Origin: JANMZR01 sp031383555
GTDB lineage: Bacteria > Bacteroidota > Bacteroidia > Cytophagales > Spirosomataceae
Direction of reading: 5' to 3'
Assembly: GCA_031383555.1 (NCBI GenBank)
Contig: JANMZR010000051.1
Span: forward strand, 1-40,665
Length of the DNA stretch: 40,665 nt
This document shows, in pieces, positions 14,352-22,789 of this stretch. A program made the position numbers and the translations under genes. How positions within the stretch are numbered: position 1 is the stretch's first letter; the number at the start of each line of letters is the position of its first letter. Under the pieces are notes generated by a model. The model made no database searches, was not told where the DNA came from, and saw nothing but the letters and a program-made list of their open reading frames with translations.

Positions 14352-15815
14352 TTATTTCCGAACTAAATCACTCATAATTTTGGCTGAACTTAATGCCAAC
14401 GGAATTCCCCCTCCTGGGTGTACACTTCCACCTACAAAAAACAAATTTTCAAAGTTTGATGAAAAATTAGCATGCCTCAAAAAAGCAGCATATTTATTGT
14501 TGGAACTATTTCCATACAAAGCACCTTGAGAAGATGAAGTTCTTGTTTCAATGATTCTAGGGTCTAAAACTTGCTCATAATCAATCAATTCTATTAGATT
14601 TTGTTTAAGTATTTTTGAAAGTTTTCTTAATACATTCTCCCTGGTTTTATTAATTAATTCCTCCCAATTTTGCCCTTCATTTGGTGGCACATTGATGAGT
14701 ACAAACCAGTTTTCACATCCTTGAGGTGCATCATCAGCCTTGTGTTTTGAAGTAATATTTATATAAATAGTTGGATCATCAGAGACCGTTTTTTCATTAA
14801 ATATTTTCTCGAATTCATGTTTATAGTCTTCACTGAAAAAAATATTATGCAAACCCAATTCAGAAAATTCTTTTTTTATACCCCAATAAAACACAATTCC
14901 CGAGCTTGATTTTGGTTGCGAGAGAAGTTTTTCAGGTTGCCTTTCATTTGGTAAAAGTTTACGATAGGTAGCACTAATATCCATATTTGAAACAACAATA
15001 TCTGCTAAAAATCGAATTCCATTAACTTCCACGCCAACTACTTTTTTATTTTCTACAATAATTATTTCAGCTTTAGACTTAAATTGAAAATTAACCCCAA
15101 TATCTTGTGCCAATTTCACCAAAGAATCAGTAATTGAAAACATTCCTTTTTCAGGGAAAAATGCACCCAAATTATATTCCAAATGAGGAATTACATTTAA
15201 CGTTGCAGGTGTCTGATAGGGGTCAGAGCCATTATAAGTTGCATATCTATTGAAAAGCTGGATTAATTTTTGGTTTATAAAATAGGCTTCATTCTCCTCA
15301 TTCATTGTTTTAAATAAGCCCAAATTAGGAATATTACTGTAACCACGTAAGGCATCAAAGCCCAGCCAAGTCGACAGTTTATGAAGTGACTTTTGAAGAA
15401 ATAACTTATCTAATATAGAATAGTTTTTACCAGATTTTTTTAGAAAATGAATGATTTTTTCTCTAGGAACACCCAATTTATTTTCAATTTCTTGGGCAAA
15501 TTTTACTGGTTCGGCCCAAGCAGTCAATTGAGTATTATCGTCCCAAAAATATTTACAAATTTCATCTAAACGATTGTATTTGAAGTATTTATCTGGCTTT
15601 TTATTGGCTAACATAAATAGCTCTTCCACCAAATTTGGTAGCGTAAACAAAGAAGGACCGGCGTCAAACCGATAACCTTTTCCTTCGATTTGGCTTAATT
15701 TGCCACCCGCATAATCGTTGGCCTCAAAAACAGTAACCTCATAGCCTTTCACCCTCAATCTGATAGCTGAAGCAATACCTGCAATTCCTGAGCCTATTAT
15801 TATAACTTTTTTCAT
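14352..15815 (-). CDS. carotenoid desaturase, CrtD/CrtI family
   Basis: This 487-residue flavoenzyme starts with the dinucleotide-binding motif GSGIAGIASAIRL (8-20) followed by VTVFEANDYAGGKL. The C-terminal FAD motif is VGGSVHPGGGIPLALSSAKI. The HPGGGIPL form, in place of the HPGAGIPG of phytoene desaturases, is what I expect of Bacteroidota 1-hydroxycarotenoid 3,4-desaturase (CrtD). That would place it late in acyclic or monocyclic carotenoid synthesis. CrtI cannot be excluded. No crtB, crtZ or crtY is nearby. A reverse-strand TATATTTG box at 15878-15885 is a possible promoter. Confidence 0.85.
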   Translation of the reverse strand: MKKVIIIGSGIAGIASAIRLRVKGYEVTVFEANDYAGGKLSQIEGKGYRFDAGPSLFTLPNLVEELFMLANKKPDKYFKYNRLDEICKYFWDDNTQLTAWAEPVKFAQEIENKLGVPREKIIHFLKKSGKNYSILDKLFLQKSLHKLSTWLGFDALRGYSNIPNLGLFKTMNEENEAYFINQKLIQLFNRYATYNGSDPYQTPATLNVIPHLEYNLGAFFPEKGMFSITDSLVKLAQDIGVNFQFKSKAEIIIVENKKVVGVEVNGIRFLADIVVSNMDISATYRKLLPNERQPEKLLSQPKSSSGIVFYWGIKKEFSELGLHNIFFSEDYKHEFEKIFNEKTVSDDPTIYINITSKHKADDAPQGCENWFVLINVPPNEGQNWEELINKTRENVLRKLSKILKQNLIELIDYEQVLDPRIIETRTSSSQGALYGNSSNNKYAAFLRHANFSSNFENLFFVGGSVHPGGGIPLALSSAKIMSDLVRK

Positions 15816-15989
15816 TCTAATTTTTTAACAAATATTGGCAGAAATAGTTTTGTTTTCAATTGCAATGGCCATAAAAGCAAATATACAAACCACAGATAAT
15901 TAATTTGAGCAATTCGACCTGGCGTCCTCATATTAACTCTAAATATATTAATCTAACAAAGAATCAAATGAAATTCGCAAAAATATTCG

Positions 15990-15997
15990 TAATTTTG
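15990..15997 (+). promoter_or_regulatory. candidate -7 element for aspS
   Basis: TAATTTTG is a perfect TAnnTTTG match, giving a leader of about 60 bases before aspS. No good TTG was found at -33. Confidence 0.4.
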
Positions 15998-16065
15998 CGC
16001 CTCATTTTTAGGTATATAAATTTGTACTTTTCTACGAAAACAATTTTTGATTTTTAAAAAAATAT

Positions 16066-17829
16066 ATGCTCAGAACACATACAAATGGCGAATTAAGGCT
16101 TTCAGATAACGGGAAACAAGTTACACTTTGTGGTTGGGTACAAAAAACACGTGATAAAGGCGGCATGATTTGGGTAGACTTGCGTGATAGATATGGAATT
16201 ACACAATTAATGCTTGAAGAGGGCATCAGCTCCACTGAAAGTTTAGAAATTTCTCGTTCGCTTGGCCGTGAATTTGTAATTGAAGCCAAGGGTACGGTGG
16301 TTGAACGACTTTCAAAAAACGACAAAATACCCACTGGTGATATCGAAATAAAAATTGAGTCAATAAAAATATTGAATCCAGCGAAACTTCCTCCTTTTTT
16401 AATAGAAGACGAAACAGATGGGGGCGATGATATTCGAATGAAATATAGATATTTAGACTTGCGTCGTAATCCCGTTCGTGCCAATTTGATGCTTCGTCAC
16501 AAAATGGCTCAAGAGGTTCGCAAATATCTTGACAGTCAGGATTTTATAGAAGTGGAAACACCGGTTTTAATCAAATCAACTCCTGAAGGAGCAAGAGATT
16601 TTGTGGTTCCAAGCCGTATGAATGCAGGTGAATTTTATGCATTGCCACAAAGCCCACAAACTTTCAAACAGCTTTTAATGGTTTCAGGCTTTGACCGTTA
16701 TTTTCAAATAGTAAAATGCTTCCGTGATGAAGATTTACGTGCGGATCGGCAGCCTGAGTTCACACAGATTGACTGTGAAATGAGCTTTGTTGAACAAGAA
16801 GATATATTAAACATGTTTGAAGGCTTAATACGTCATATGTTTTTGACTGTGAAAGGTTTAGACCTCGGAACTGTTTCCAGAATGACCTACGACCATGCAA
16901 TGAAATACTATGGCTCTGATAAGCCTGATATCCGTTTTGATATGAAATTTGTGGAGTTAAAAGGTGAGGAAATTGACCTTACTTCAGGTAAAGATTTTGT
17001 AGTTTTTGACACGGCCGAATTGGTGGTGGGTATAAACGCCAAAGGCTGTGCGGAATATACTAGAAAGCAAATTGACGAATTGACAGATTTTGTAAAAAAG
17101 CCTCAAATTGGAGCTAAGGGGCTGATTTATTTCAGAAAAATGGAAGACGGCAGTCTAAAAAGCTCCGTTGATAAATTTTATTCAGAGGAAGATTTACAAA
17201 ATTGGGCAAAAGTATTTGAAGCCGAAGTTGGTGATTTGATATTAATTATTAGTGGTGAGGCCAATAAAGCAAGAAAACAATTAAACGAATTGAGACTTGA
17301 AATGGGCTCCCGAATGGGCTTGCGTGACCCCAATAAATTTGCTGCACATTGGGTAGTCGATTTCCCTCTTTTGGAATATGGCGAAGAAGAAAATCGTTGG
17401 TTTGCAATGCACCATCCTTTCACCTCACCTAAGCCAGAGGATATTAAATATTTGGAGTCTGGAGAATTAAGTAAAATCCGTGCCAATGCTTATGATTTGG
17501 TAATTAATGGTGTTGAAATTGGCGGTGGTTCCATTCGTATTTTTCAAAAAGAATTGCAAGCTAAAATGTTTGACATTTTGGGCTTCAGTCCTGACGAAGC
17601 AAAAAATCAATTTGGCTTCTTAATGGATGCCTTTGAGTTTGGTGCACCCCCACATGGTGGCTTGGCATTTGGTTTTGATAGACTTTGCTCGCTTTTTGGT
17701 GGCTCTGATTCCATTCGTGATTTCATTGCCTTCCCAAAAAACAACTCCGGCCGTGACGTAATGATAGATTCACCCTCAAAAATCGACCAAAAACAATTAG
17801 ATGAATTGAGGATTAGGACTTTAGTTTAA
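16066..17829 (+). CDS. aspS: aspartyl-tRNA synthetase
   Basis: This 587-residue class II synthetase charges tRNA-Asp. The N-terminal OB anticodon-binding domain includes LCGWVQKTRDKGGMIWVDLR. Motif 2 is CFRDEDLRADRQPEFTQID (near 220-240), followed by the bacterial-type GAD insertion domain, and motif 3 is GLAFGFDRL near the C-terminus. The full bacterial length indicates the bacterial subtype; from sequence alone it cannot be settled whether it is discriminating (Asp only) or also charges tRNA-Asn. It is monocistronic and ends before a bidirectional terminator. Confidence 0.97.
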   Translation: MLRTHTNGELRLSDNGKQVTLCGWVQKTRDKGGMIWVDLRDRYGITQLMLEEGISSTESLEISRSLGREFVIEAKGTVVERLSKNDKIPTGDIEIKIESIKILNPAKLPPFLIEDETDGGDDIRMKYRYLDLRRNPVRANLMLRHKMAQEVRKYLDSQDFIEVETPVLIKSTPEGARDFVVPSRMNAGEFYALPQSPQTFKQLLMVSGFDRYFQIVKCFRDEDLRADRQPEFTQIDCEMSFVEQEDILNMFEGLIRHMFLTVKGLDLGTVSRMTYDHAMKYYGSDKPDIRFDMKFVELKGEEIDLTSGKDFVVFDTAELVVGINAKGCAEYTRKQIDELTDFVKKPQIGAKGLIYFRKMEDGSLKSSVDKFYSEEDLQNWAKVFEAEVGDLILIISGEANKARKQLNELRLEMGSRMGLRDPNKFAAHWVVDFPLLEYGEEENRWFAMHHPFTSPKPEDIKYLESGELSKIRANAYDLVINGVEIGGGSIRIFQKELQAKMFDILGFSPDEAKNQFGFLMDAFEFGAPPHGGLAFGFDRLCSLFGGSDSIRDFIAFPKNNSGRDVMIDSPSKIDQKQLDELRIRTLV

Positions 17830-18029
17830 ATTTTAAGCTAGAACAATCGTAATTTTATTATTTTTAATTTAAGTTTTAGTTTCATTAAAAATTATTAAAG
17901 AGATGATTTTAACGAAAAAAATAAGTCAATTGCCAAAAAAAATTGATGTTTGTTCGGTAAAGCCAGTTTTAAAAGATTTTTAAATATCAGCGAATGATAT
18001 ATTTGAATAGCAATAAAAGTTAAACAAAC

Positions 18030-18067
18030 AAAAAAGCCAACCTAAAAATAATTAGATTGGCTTTTTT
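18030..18067. terminator. bidirectional terminator between aspS and nfu
   Basis: AAAAAAGCCAA (18030-18040) pairs with TTGGCTTTTTT (18057-18067), extended inward by CTAA/TTAG after one mismatch that is a wobble on the reverse strand. Both strands end in six T. Confidence 0.85.
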
Positions 18068-18101
18068 ATTCCGAAATCCGAAATTTAAAATAGTAAGTCC
18101 A

Positions 18102-18686
18102 TTAAACTCCCTCTGCCACAACTTCTTTCACCTCTGGCACCATACGGGTAAGCAAGTTTTCAATACCATTTTTCAATGTAATAGTTGACGATGGACACCC
18201 TGAGCAAGAGCCTTGTAATAAAACAGTAACAACGCCTTCGTTAAACGAATGAAAGTTAATAGCACCACCATCAGACTCCACAGCCGGACGAATATAATCG
18301 TTCAATACCAGCTTTATTTTTTGGACAGTCTCTGAATCCCCTTCGCTTACCTCCAACGACTTCATTGTTGATTCTGCAAAAACAGGTTTTTTATCCTCAA
18401 AATAAGTTTTGAAAAACTGCTTCGTCTCAAAAAGTACATTTTCCCATTGGGTAGCTTCGTCCTTTGTGATTGTAACGAAATTACTCGAGATAAAAACTCT
18501 TTTTACAAAGTCAAATTCAAAAAGCTCTACGGCCAAAGGTGATTCTTTTTCACCGCTATTCGCCTCATCTAGTGAAGTATAATCAAATGAAAGACTTTCG
18601 GGTACCAACTCAAAATTCAAAACAAACTTCATTGAATTTGGATTAGGCGTAGCCTCGGTATAAATAAATATTTGTTGCTTAAACAT
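18102..18686 (-). CDS. NifU-family Fe-S cluster carrier (Nfu)
   Basis: This 194-residue protein has two parts. The N-terminal Nfu_N domain begins with TEATPNPNSMKFVLN (10-24). The C-terminal NifU-like domain (about 122-194) has SDGGAINF and the cluster-binding CSGC at 161-164 (Cys161, Cys164). Such proteins carry 4Fe-4S clusters from the assembly machinery to targets, usually as a dimer bridged by the two CxxC motifs. The downstream terminator fits it as the end of a reverse-strand unit. Complex I, whose assembly needs Fe-S clusters, is partly encoded nearby. Confidence 0.92.
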   Translation of the reverse strand: MFKQQIFIYTEATPNPNSMKFVLNFELVPESLSFDYTSLDEANSGEKESPLAVELFEFDFVKRVFISSNFVTITKDEATQWENVLFETKQFFKTYFEDKKPVFAESTMKSLEVSEGDSETVQKIKLVLNDYIRPAVESDGGAINFHSFNEGVVTVLLQGSCSGCPSSTITLKNGIENLLTRMVPEVKEVVAEGV

Positions 18687-18742
18687 AATTTCTATTGGTT
18701 ATACTTCCATTAACACCAAATCGGCATTAGTGGTTTCATAAA

Positions 18743-19093
18743 TTATTTTATTTGTATATTTTTCAAGTCTACTATTACTATCTGTAGTTTATCATTAAAA
18801 ACAGAAACAACACCTTTTACAATAATGTTTTTCCCATCCAAGTTTTCCTTGATTGGTAAATTAGTATAATTTTCGTCATATAAAACAACAGTTAAAGGAG
18901 AATTCGGATATCTTTCTACCAAATTTATCAAAAACGTTTTTTTATCCGGCCTATCAAAAAATCTGGCTCCAGCTATTATATCTTTTACTATAATTTCTTT
19001 TCCTACAAAATCCTTTGCTTGAATCGCTTTTAAAGTATCAGTTTGGGAAAATGACTGAAATGAAACAAAAATTAAGATTAGGATATTTTTCAT
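18743..19093 (-). CDS. small exported protein with an OB-fold-like pattern
   Basis: This 116-residue protein has a signal peptide (MKNILILIFVSFQSFSQ). The mature part alternates short beta strands: GKEIIVKDIIAGARFF, KTFLINLVERYPNSPLTVVLY, then GKNIIVKGVVSVFNDKLQIVI. That pattern resembles bacterial periplasmic OB-fold proteins in which the last strands read 'GK-x-I-x-V-x-G-V'. It may bind a small ligand or an exposed partner in the periplasm. The fold call is by pattern only and function is unknown. It lies between the nfu and rpmA genes on the same strand. Confidence 0.65.
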   Translation of the reverse strand: MKNILILIFVSFQSFSQTDTLKAIQAKDFVGKEIIVKDIIAGARFFDRPDKKTFLINLVERYPNSPLTVVLYDENYTNLPIKENLDGKNIIVKGVVSVFNDKLQIVIVDLKNIQIK

Positions 19094-19109
19094 TTTAGTG
19101 AATTAATTT

Positions 19110-19146
19110 AAAAAAAGAAACCTCCAAATATAAATGAGGAGGTTTC
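19110..19146 (-). terminator. rho-independent terminator of the rplU-rpmA operon
   Basis: A perfect 9-bp stem GAAACCTCC (19117-19125) with GGAGGTTTC (19138-19146) has a 12-base loop. On the reverse strand it is followed by seven T. It lies 24 bases past the rpmA stop. Confidence 0.88.
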
Positions 19147-19170
19147 AAATATTGTAAAGAAAACTGTTAA

Positions 19171-19632
19171 TTATTCAGCGTCTTCTTCTTTTGATTTTTT
19201 AGGAGCAGCTTTTTTAGCTTTTGGGGCTTCTTCAGCAACAACCATATCAACTGGTGCCGTCGCCTCCACAGCTGGTGCAACCACTTCAATCACTTCAGCA
19301 ACTGGAGCAACCACTTCAACCGCTTTCGCTTTCGGCTCAGCTATTACTTTACCTAAATTATTAGCTGCTGTTGATGGCATATCCATTAATATCTCAACGA
19401 ATGAGCGACCTTTATATCCTTTTTTGAAATGAACAATACCATCTTTTAATGCAAAAAGAGTATCGTCTTTACCAATACCTACATTTAAGCCTGGGTTGTG
19501 TTTTGTACCACGCTGACGTACCAATATATTACCAGCTATGGCAACTTGACCGCCGAATAATTTGATACCTAATCTTTTTGAATGCGACTCACGACCGTTG
19601 CGTGAGCTACCGGCTCCTTTTTTATGTGCCAT
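19171..19632 (-). CDS. rpmA: ribosomal protein bL27 with a long Ala/Val/Lys-rich C-terminal extension
   Basis: Residues 1-82 are a standard bL27 of the large subunit, with MAHKKGAGSSRNGRESHSKR at the N-terminus reaching toward the peptidyl transferase centre and LVRQRGTKHNPGLNVGIGKD. Normal bL27 ends near residue 85. Here about 70 extra residues follow, of low complexity: alternating AP, VEV and VVA segments, then a lysine-rich end KAKKAAPKKSKEEDAE. There is no N-terminal extension of the cleaved Firmicutes type. It is the second gene after rplU, with a 13-base tandem repeat in the gap and a terminator downstream. Confidence 0.95.
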   Translation of the reverse strand: MAHKKGAGSSRNGRESHSKRLGIKLFGGQVAIAGNILVRQRGTKHNPGLNVGIGKDDTLFALKDGIVHFKKGYKGRSFVEILMDMPSTAANNLGKVIAEPKAKAVEVVAPVAEVIEVVAPAVEATAPVDMVVAEEAPKAKKAAPKKSKEEDAE

Positions 19633-19671
19633 TGTTTTATGTTTTTAAATTCTAAAACTAAATTTCAACTA

Positions 19672-19701
19672 TTTTGAAATTGAATTTTGAAATTGAATTT
19701 G
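19672..19701 (-). repeat. 13-base tandem repeat between rplU and rpmA
   Basis: TTTTGAAATTGAA occurs twice back to back (19672-19684, 19685-19697), with four bases of a third unit. It fills the intercistronic region about 40 bases before the rpmA start codon on the reverse strand. Confidence 0.85.
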
Positions 19702-19705
19702 TTTT

Positions 19706-20017
19706 TTAAACTGTTATACCTTCAATTAATACTTTCGTGAAATTCTGGCGATGGCCATTCATTTTCTGATACGTTTTTCTACGTTTCTTTTTGAAAACTA
19801 GAACTTTCTCGCCTCTTACGTGCGATATAATTTTGGCTGTTACTTTTGCACCAGCTACATGCGGAGTACCTACTGATACCACACCGCCATTGTCGACAAG
19901 GAGAACCTTATCAACTACAAGCTCAGCGCCCTCTATGCCACTCAAACGATGAGTGTAAATAGAGCGGTCTTTTTCAACTTTAAATTGCTGACCTGCTATT
20001 TCTACGATTGCGTACAT
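19706..20017 (-). CDS. rplU: ribosomal protein bL21
   Basis: This 103-residue protein of the large subunit binds 23S rRNA domain II. The pattern is typical: MYAIVEIAGQQFKVEKDRSI at the start, then VDKVLLVDNGGVVSVGTPHV, and the basic end KVLVFKKKRRKTYQKMNGHR followed by FTKVLIEGI. Length is as expected. It heads the rplU-rpmA operon, the usual order in bacteria. The leader contains a promoter-like box and a CUUG-capped hairpin. Confidence 0.97.
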   Translation of the reverse strand: MYAIVEIAGQQFKVEKDRSIYTHRLSGIEGAELVVDKVLLVDNGGVVSVGTPHVAGAKVTAKIISHVRGEKVLVFKKKRRKTYQKMNGHRQNFTKVLIEGITV

Positions 20018-20040
20018 TAATTAAAATTATTTAAGTTATT

Positions 20041-20080
20041 GAGGCCAAGGCCTCGATTTATAAAATGAGGTGCAAAGATA
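20041..20080 (-). promoter_or_regulatory. rplU promoter box and leader hairpin
   Basis: On the reverse strand TATCTTTG (CAAAGATA at 20073-20080) is a perfect -7 element. It predicts a leader of roughly 50 bases containing GAGGCCTTGGCCTC (20041-20054), which in RNA folds as GAGGC-CUUG-GCCUC with a stable CUUG tetraloop. The hairpin ends 23 bases before the rplU start codon. No clear TTG was found at -33. Confidence 0.5.
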
Positions 20081-20164
20081 GTGAAATTCGCAAAATAAAT
20101 TGATAGCGAATTCAAAAAAATATTGAATTTATCACTAGAGCCTATATTTGGTTGGCTTTTTACT

Positions 20165-20240
20165 GGCTTTGTACCTGCTATCCGCTGAATATTGCCCGGC
20201 TTCCCTAGGGTCTCAGGCCGCTTCTATCAGTGGCAGATTA
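20165..20240. other. GC-rich structured intergenic element
   Basis: Within the 419-base gap between rplU and nuoK, this stretch is far richer in G and C than its surroundings. CTGCTAT (20174-20180) can pair with GTGGCAG (20230-20236) using two wobbles on the forward strand. The repeated strings TATCCGCT and CCGCTTCTATC lie on either side of an inner palindrome CCCTAGGG (20203-20210). From memory it resembles a recurrent Bacteroidota intergenic element (GCTATCCGCT, variable hairpin, CCGCT..ATCAG). The rest of the gap holds only the two flanking promoters. Confidence 0.4.
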
Positions 20241-20369
20241 TGATTTTAATAGCTTTTTCAAAGCATTATATGATTATTTTGAGAGACATCGTCAAATTAA
20301 AAAAATTAGCTAATCTGACCATCTCCAACATTTACAACCAAAAAATCCTCAATAATCCTAAAATCATTT

Positions 20370-20400
20370 TGCCTCATCAAGAATTAATCTGTAAATTTGT
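20370..20400 (+). promoter_or_regulatory. promoter of nuoKLMN
   Basis: TTG at 20370-20372 (in TTTTG), a 20-base spacer and TAAATTTG at 20393-20400 form a full match to the Bacteroidota promoter. Transcription would start near 20407, leaving about 30 bases before nuoK. Confidence 0.65.
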
Positions 20401-20436
20401 TGCTTAGTCGTAGAATTTCCCTGAATTCAAATTTAT

Positions 20437-20793
20437 ATGTTATTATTTCAAGCCGTAGTTTCAGAAATAGCGCAGCCGCAAGTATTACAAAAAATCCCAT
20501 TGACTCACTATATCTTTTTTGCCTCAGCTTTATTTGTTTTAGGCATTGCTGGCGTGCTTATTCGAAGAAATGCAATTATTATTTTCATGTCTATAGAGCT
20601 CATGCTTAACGCCGTAAACGTGCTTTTAGTAGCTTTTTCATCTTATAAAGGAGATTCGGCTGGTCAAATATTTGTATTTTTCATAATGGCTGTTGCGGCG
20701 GCTGAAGTAGCTGTTGGCTTGGCAATAATTGTGATGATTTACAGAAATATTCGCTCCATTGATGTGGGTATTTTGGATAAATTGAAGTGGTAA
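20437..20793 (+). CDS. nuoK: NADH-quinone oxidoreductase subunit K
   Basis: This 118-residue antiporter-like small subunit of complex I has three membrane helices (about 24-43, 47-69 and 79-103). The two proton-path glutamates are Glu54 (FMSIELMLN) and Glu90 (AVAAAEVAVGL), equivalent to E. coli Glu36 and Glu72. The N-terminus is about 18 residues longer than usual. It starts a run nuoK-L-M-N. The preceding genes of a normal nuo operon (A-J) are not here; instead a promoter and a long gap precede it. Confidence 0.95.
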   Translation: MLLFQAVVSEIAQPQVLQKIPLTHYIFFASALFVLGIAGVLIRRNAIIIFMSIELMLNAVNVLLVAFSSYKGDSAGQIFVFFIMAVAAAEVAVGLAIIVMIYRNIRSIDVGILDKLKW

Positions 20794-20812
20794 ACTATTG
20801 TAGGCAGTTTCA

Positions 20813-20845
20813 TTTTCAAATTAATAATTTTCAAATTTTCAAATT
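20813..20845 (+). repeat. three copies of TTTTCAAATT before nuoL
   Basis: Copies lie at 20813-20822, 20828-20837 and 20836-20845, the last two overlapping, ending five bases before the nuoL start codon. Confidence 0.75.
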
Positions 20846-20850
20846 AATTT

Positions 20851-22734
20851 ATGTCATTAATTTATCTCATTCCTTTAATTCCTTTGATTGGTTTTATAAT
20901 CAATGGAATCGGATTTAGAAAAATTCCCAAAAATTTAGCTGCAATTATTGGTTGTATTTCCGTTATTATTCCATTTATATTAACCATACTTAATTTCTTG
21001 TCATTTGATGGAACTGCCCAAAACGTACACCTTTTCGATTGGATTACTGTAGGAAGTTTTAATATTGGCATGGACTTCCAAATAGACCAACTGAGCCTTT
21101 TAATGATGCTTATTATTACAGGAGTTGGCTCATTAATACATATCTATTCAGCAGGCTATATGAGTCATGATGAAGGTTTTGGTAAGTTTTTTGCCTTTTT
21201 AAACCTATTTATTTTCTTTATGCTTTTGTTGGTGATGGGAGCCAATTATGTGGTAATGTTTATTGGCTGGGAAGGTGTTGGACTTTGCTCTTACTTACTA
21301 ATCGGCTTTTGGAATAAAAACGAAAACTATGGCGATGCAGCTCGTAAAGCCTTCATAATGAACCGAATAGGTGACTTGGGTTTTCTTTTAGGTATACTTT
21401 ATATTATCGCCAAAACAGGCTCAGTTGATTTTTCAACTGTATTCACCCAAGTTCCAAATTTGGAGCCAGCCGCTATTACTACCATTGCTTTGCTGTTATT
21501 TGTAGGTGCCATGGGTAAGTCAGCTCAGATACCACTTTATACTTGGTTGCCTGATGCCATGGCTGGCCCAACCCCTGTTTCAGCTTTAATTCACGCTGCA
21601 ACTATGGTTACAGCGGGCGTTTATATGGTTATTCGCTCCAATGTAATATATTCATTATCGTCTGATGCTCTCAATATTGTTTCATGGGTAGGTTTAGCAA
21701 CCGCTCTTCTGGCAGCCTCAATTGGTCTTTTTCAAAACGATATAAAGAAAATTTTGGCCTATTCAACCGTATCCCAATTAGGTTATATGTTTATGGGTCT
21801 TGGTGTTATGGCCTATTCTTCTAGCTTTTTTCATGTAATGACACATGCATTTTTCAAAGCATTATTATTTTTAGGGGCTGGTTCTGTAATACATGCTATG
21901 AGCAATGAGCAAGATATTCGTAAAATGGGAGGCCTATATAAAAAATTACCTATTACATTTTGGACATTTTTCATTGCTACAATAGCCATTTCAGGCATCC
22001 CTCCTTTTTCAGGTTTTTTCTCAAAAGACGAAATACTCGCCCATGTATTTGAGCACAATAAACTCATGTGGATTTTGGCTTTAATTGGCTCTTTTATGAC
22101 TTCTTTCTATATGTTTCGGTTACTTTTTCTTACATTTTTTGGCGAATTTAGAGGCACACATGAACAAGCACATCATTTGCATGAAAGCCCGATTTCAATG
22201 ACTTTACCTTTAATGATATTGGCAGTGCTTTCAGCAATAGCTGGTTTCTTTAATTTCCCACATATATTTGGTGGACATAATCAATTGACAACCTTTTTGA
22301 GCCCTATCATAAAAAAATCATTTGACAATACATTTTTAGATGAATCAACTGAAATTACCTTGATGGCCGTTTCTATATTTACAGCATTGATTGCGCTTAG
22401 CTTGGCCTATTATTTATATATGGTAAAAAAATCAAGACCAGTTGTTGAGGGCCAAGAGACTGGTTTGCAGAAAGTTATCTACAATAAATACTATGTTGAT
22501 GAGCTTTATAATACTGCAATTGTAAGGCCGATTAACGCCTTGGGCGATTTTTCACATAGAGTAATTGAAAAAGCAGGAATTGATAAATTGGTCAATAGTG
22601 TAGGCGACTTGGTAGAAGGTTTAAGCAATGAGGCGAGATTAATTCAAACGGGATCAACTGGCCAATATTTGTTTGTAATGGTTATTTCTATTGCTTGCCT
22701 AATATTATATAGTTGCTTTTCATTGATTTTTTAA
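20851..22734 (+). CDS. nuoL: NADH-quinone oxidoreductase subunit L
   Basis: This 627-residue distal antiporter-like subunit of complex I pumps protons in the membrane arm. It is hydrophobic throughout with about 15-16 helices. The family core includes FIGWEGVGLCSYLLIGFW, with the conserved glutamate of helix 5, and GPTPVSALIHAATMVTAGVY, with Lys223 just before it in MGKSAQIPLYTWLPDAM. KKILAYSTVSQLGYM follows. The C-terminal amphipathic piston-type helix and the last transmembrane segment are present (about 535-627). Length is normal. Confidence 0.97.
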   Translation: MSLIYLIPLIPLIGFIINGIGFRKIPKNLAAIIGCISVIIPFILTILNFLSFDGTAQNVHLFDWITVGSFNIGMDFQIDQLSLLMMLIITGVGSLIHIYSAGYMSHDEGFGKFFAFLNLFIFFMLLLVMGANYVVMFIGWEGVGLCSYLLIGFWNKNENYGDAARKAFIMNRIGDLGFLLGILYIIAKTGSVDFSTVFTQVPNLEPAAITTIALLLFVGAMGKSAQIPLYTWLPDAMAGPTPVSALIHAATMVTAGVYMVIRSNVIYSLSSDALNIVSWVGLATALLAASIGLFQNDIKKILAYSTVSQLGYMFMGLGVMAYSSSFFHVMTHAFFKALLFLGAGSVIHAMSNEQDIRKMGGLYKKLPITFWTFFIATIAISGIPPFSGFFSKDEILAHVFEHNKLMWILALIGSFMTSFYMFRLLFLTFFGEFRGTHEQAHHLHESPISMTLPLMILAVLSAIAGFFNFPHIFGGHNQLTTFLSPIIKKSFDNTFLDESTEITLMAVSIFTALIALSLAYYLYMVKKSRPVVEGQETGLQKVIYNKYYVDELYNTAIVRPINALGDFSHRVIEKAGIDKLVNSVGDLVEGLSNEARLIQTGSTGQYLFVMVISIACLILYSCFSLIF

Positions 22735-22789
22735 AACATCCTTGAAATAAAAAAGATTATTAAATTCAAAATATTTATATAAATAATAC

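Noticed and set aside
20192..20407. 71-codon forward frame between rplU and nuoK
   Set aside because: It begins inside the structured GC-rich element and ends across the nuoK promoter; the translation shows no domain pattern.
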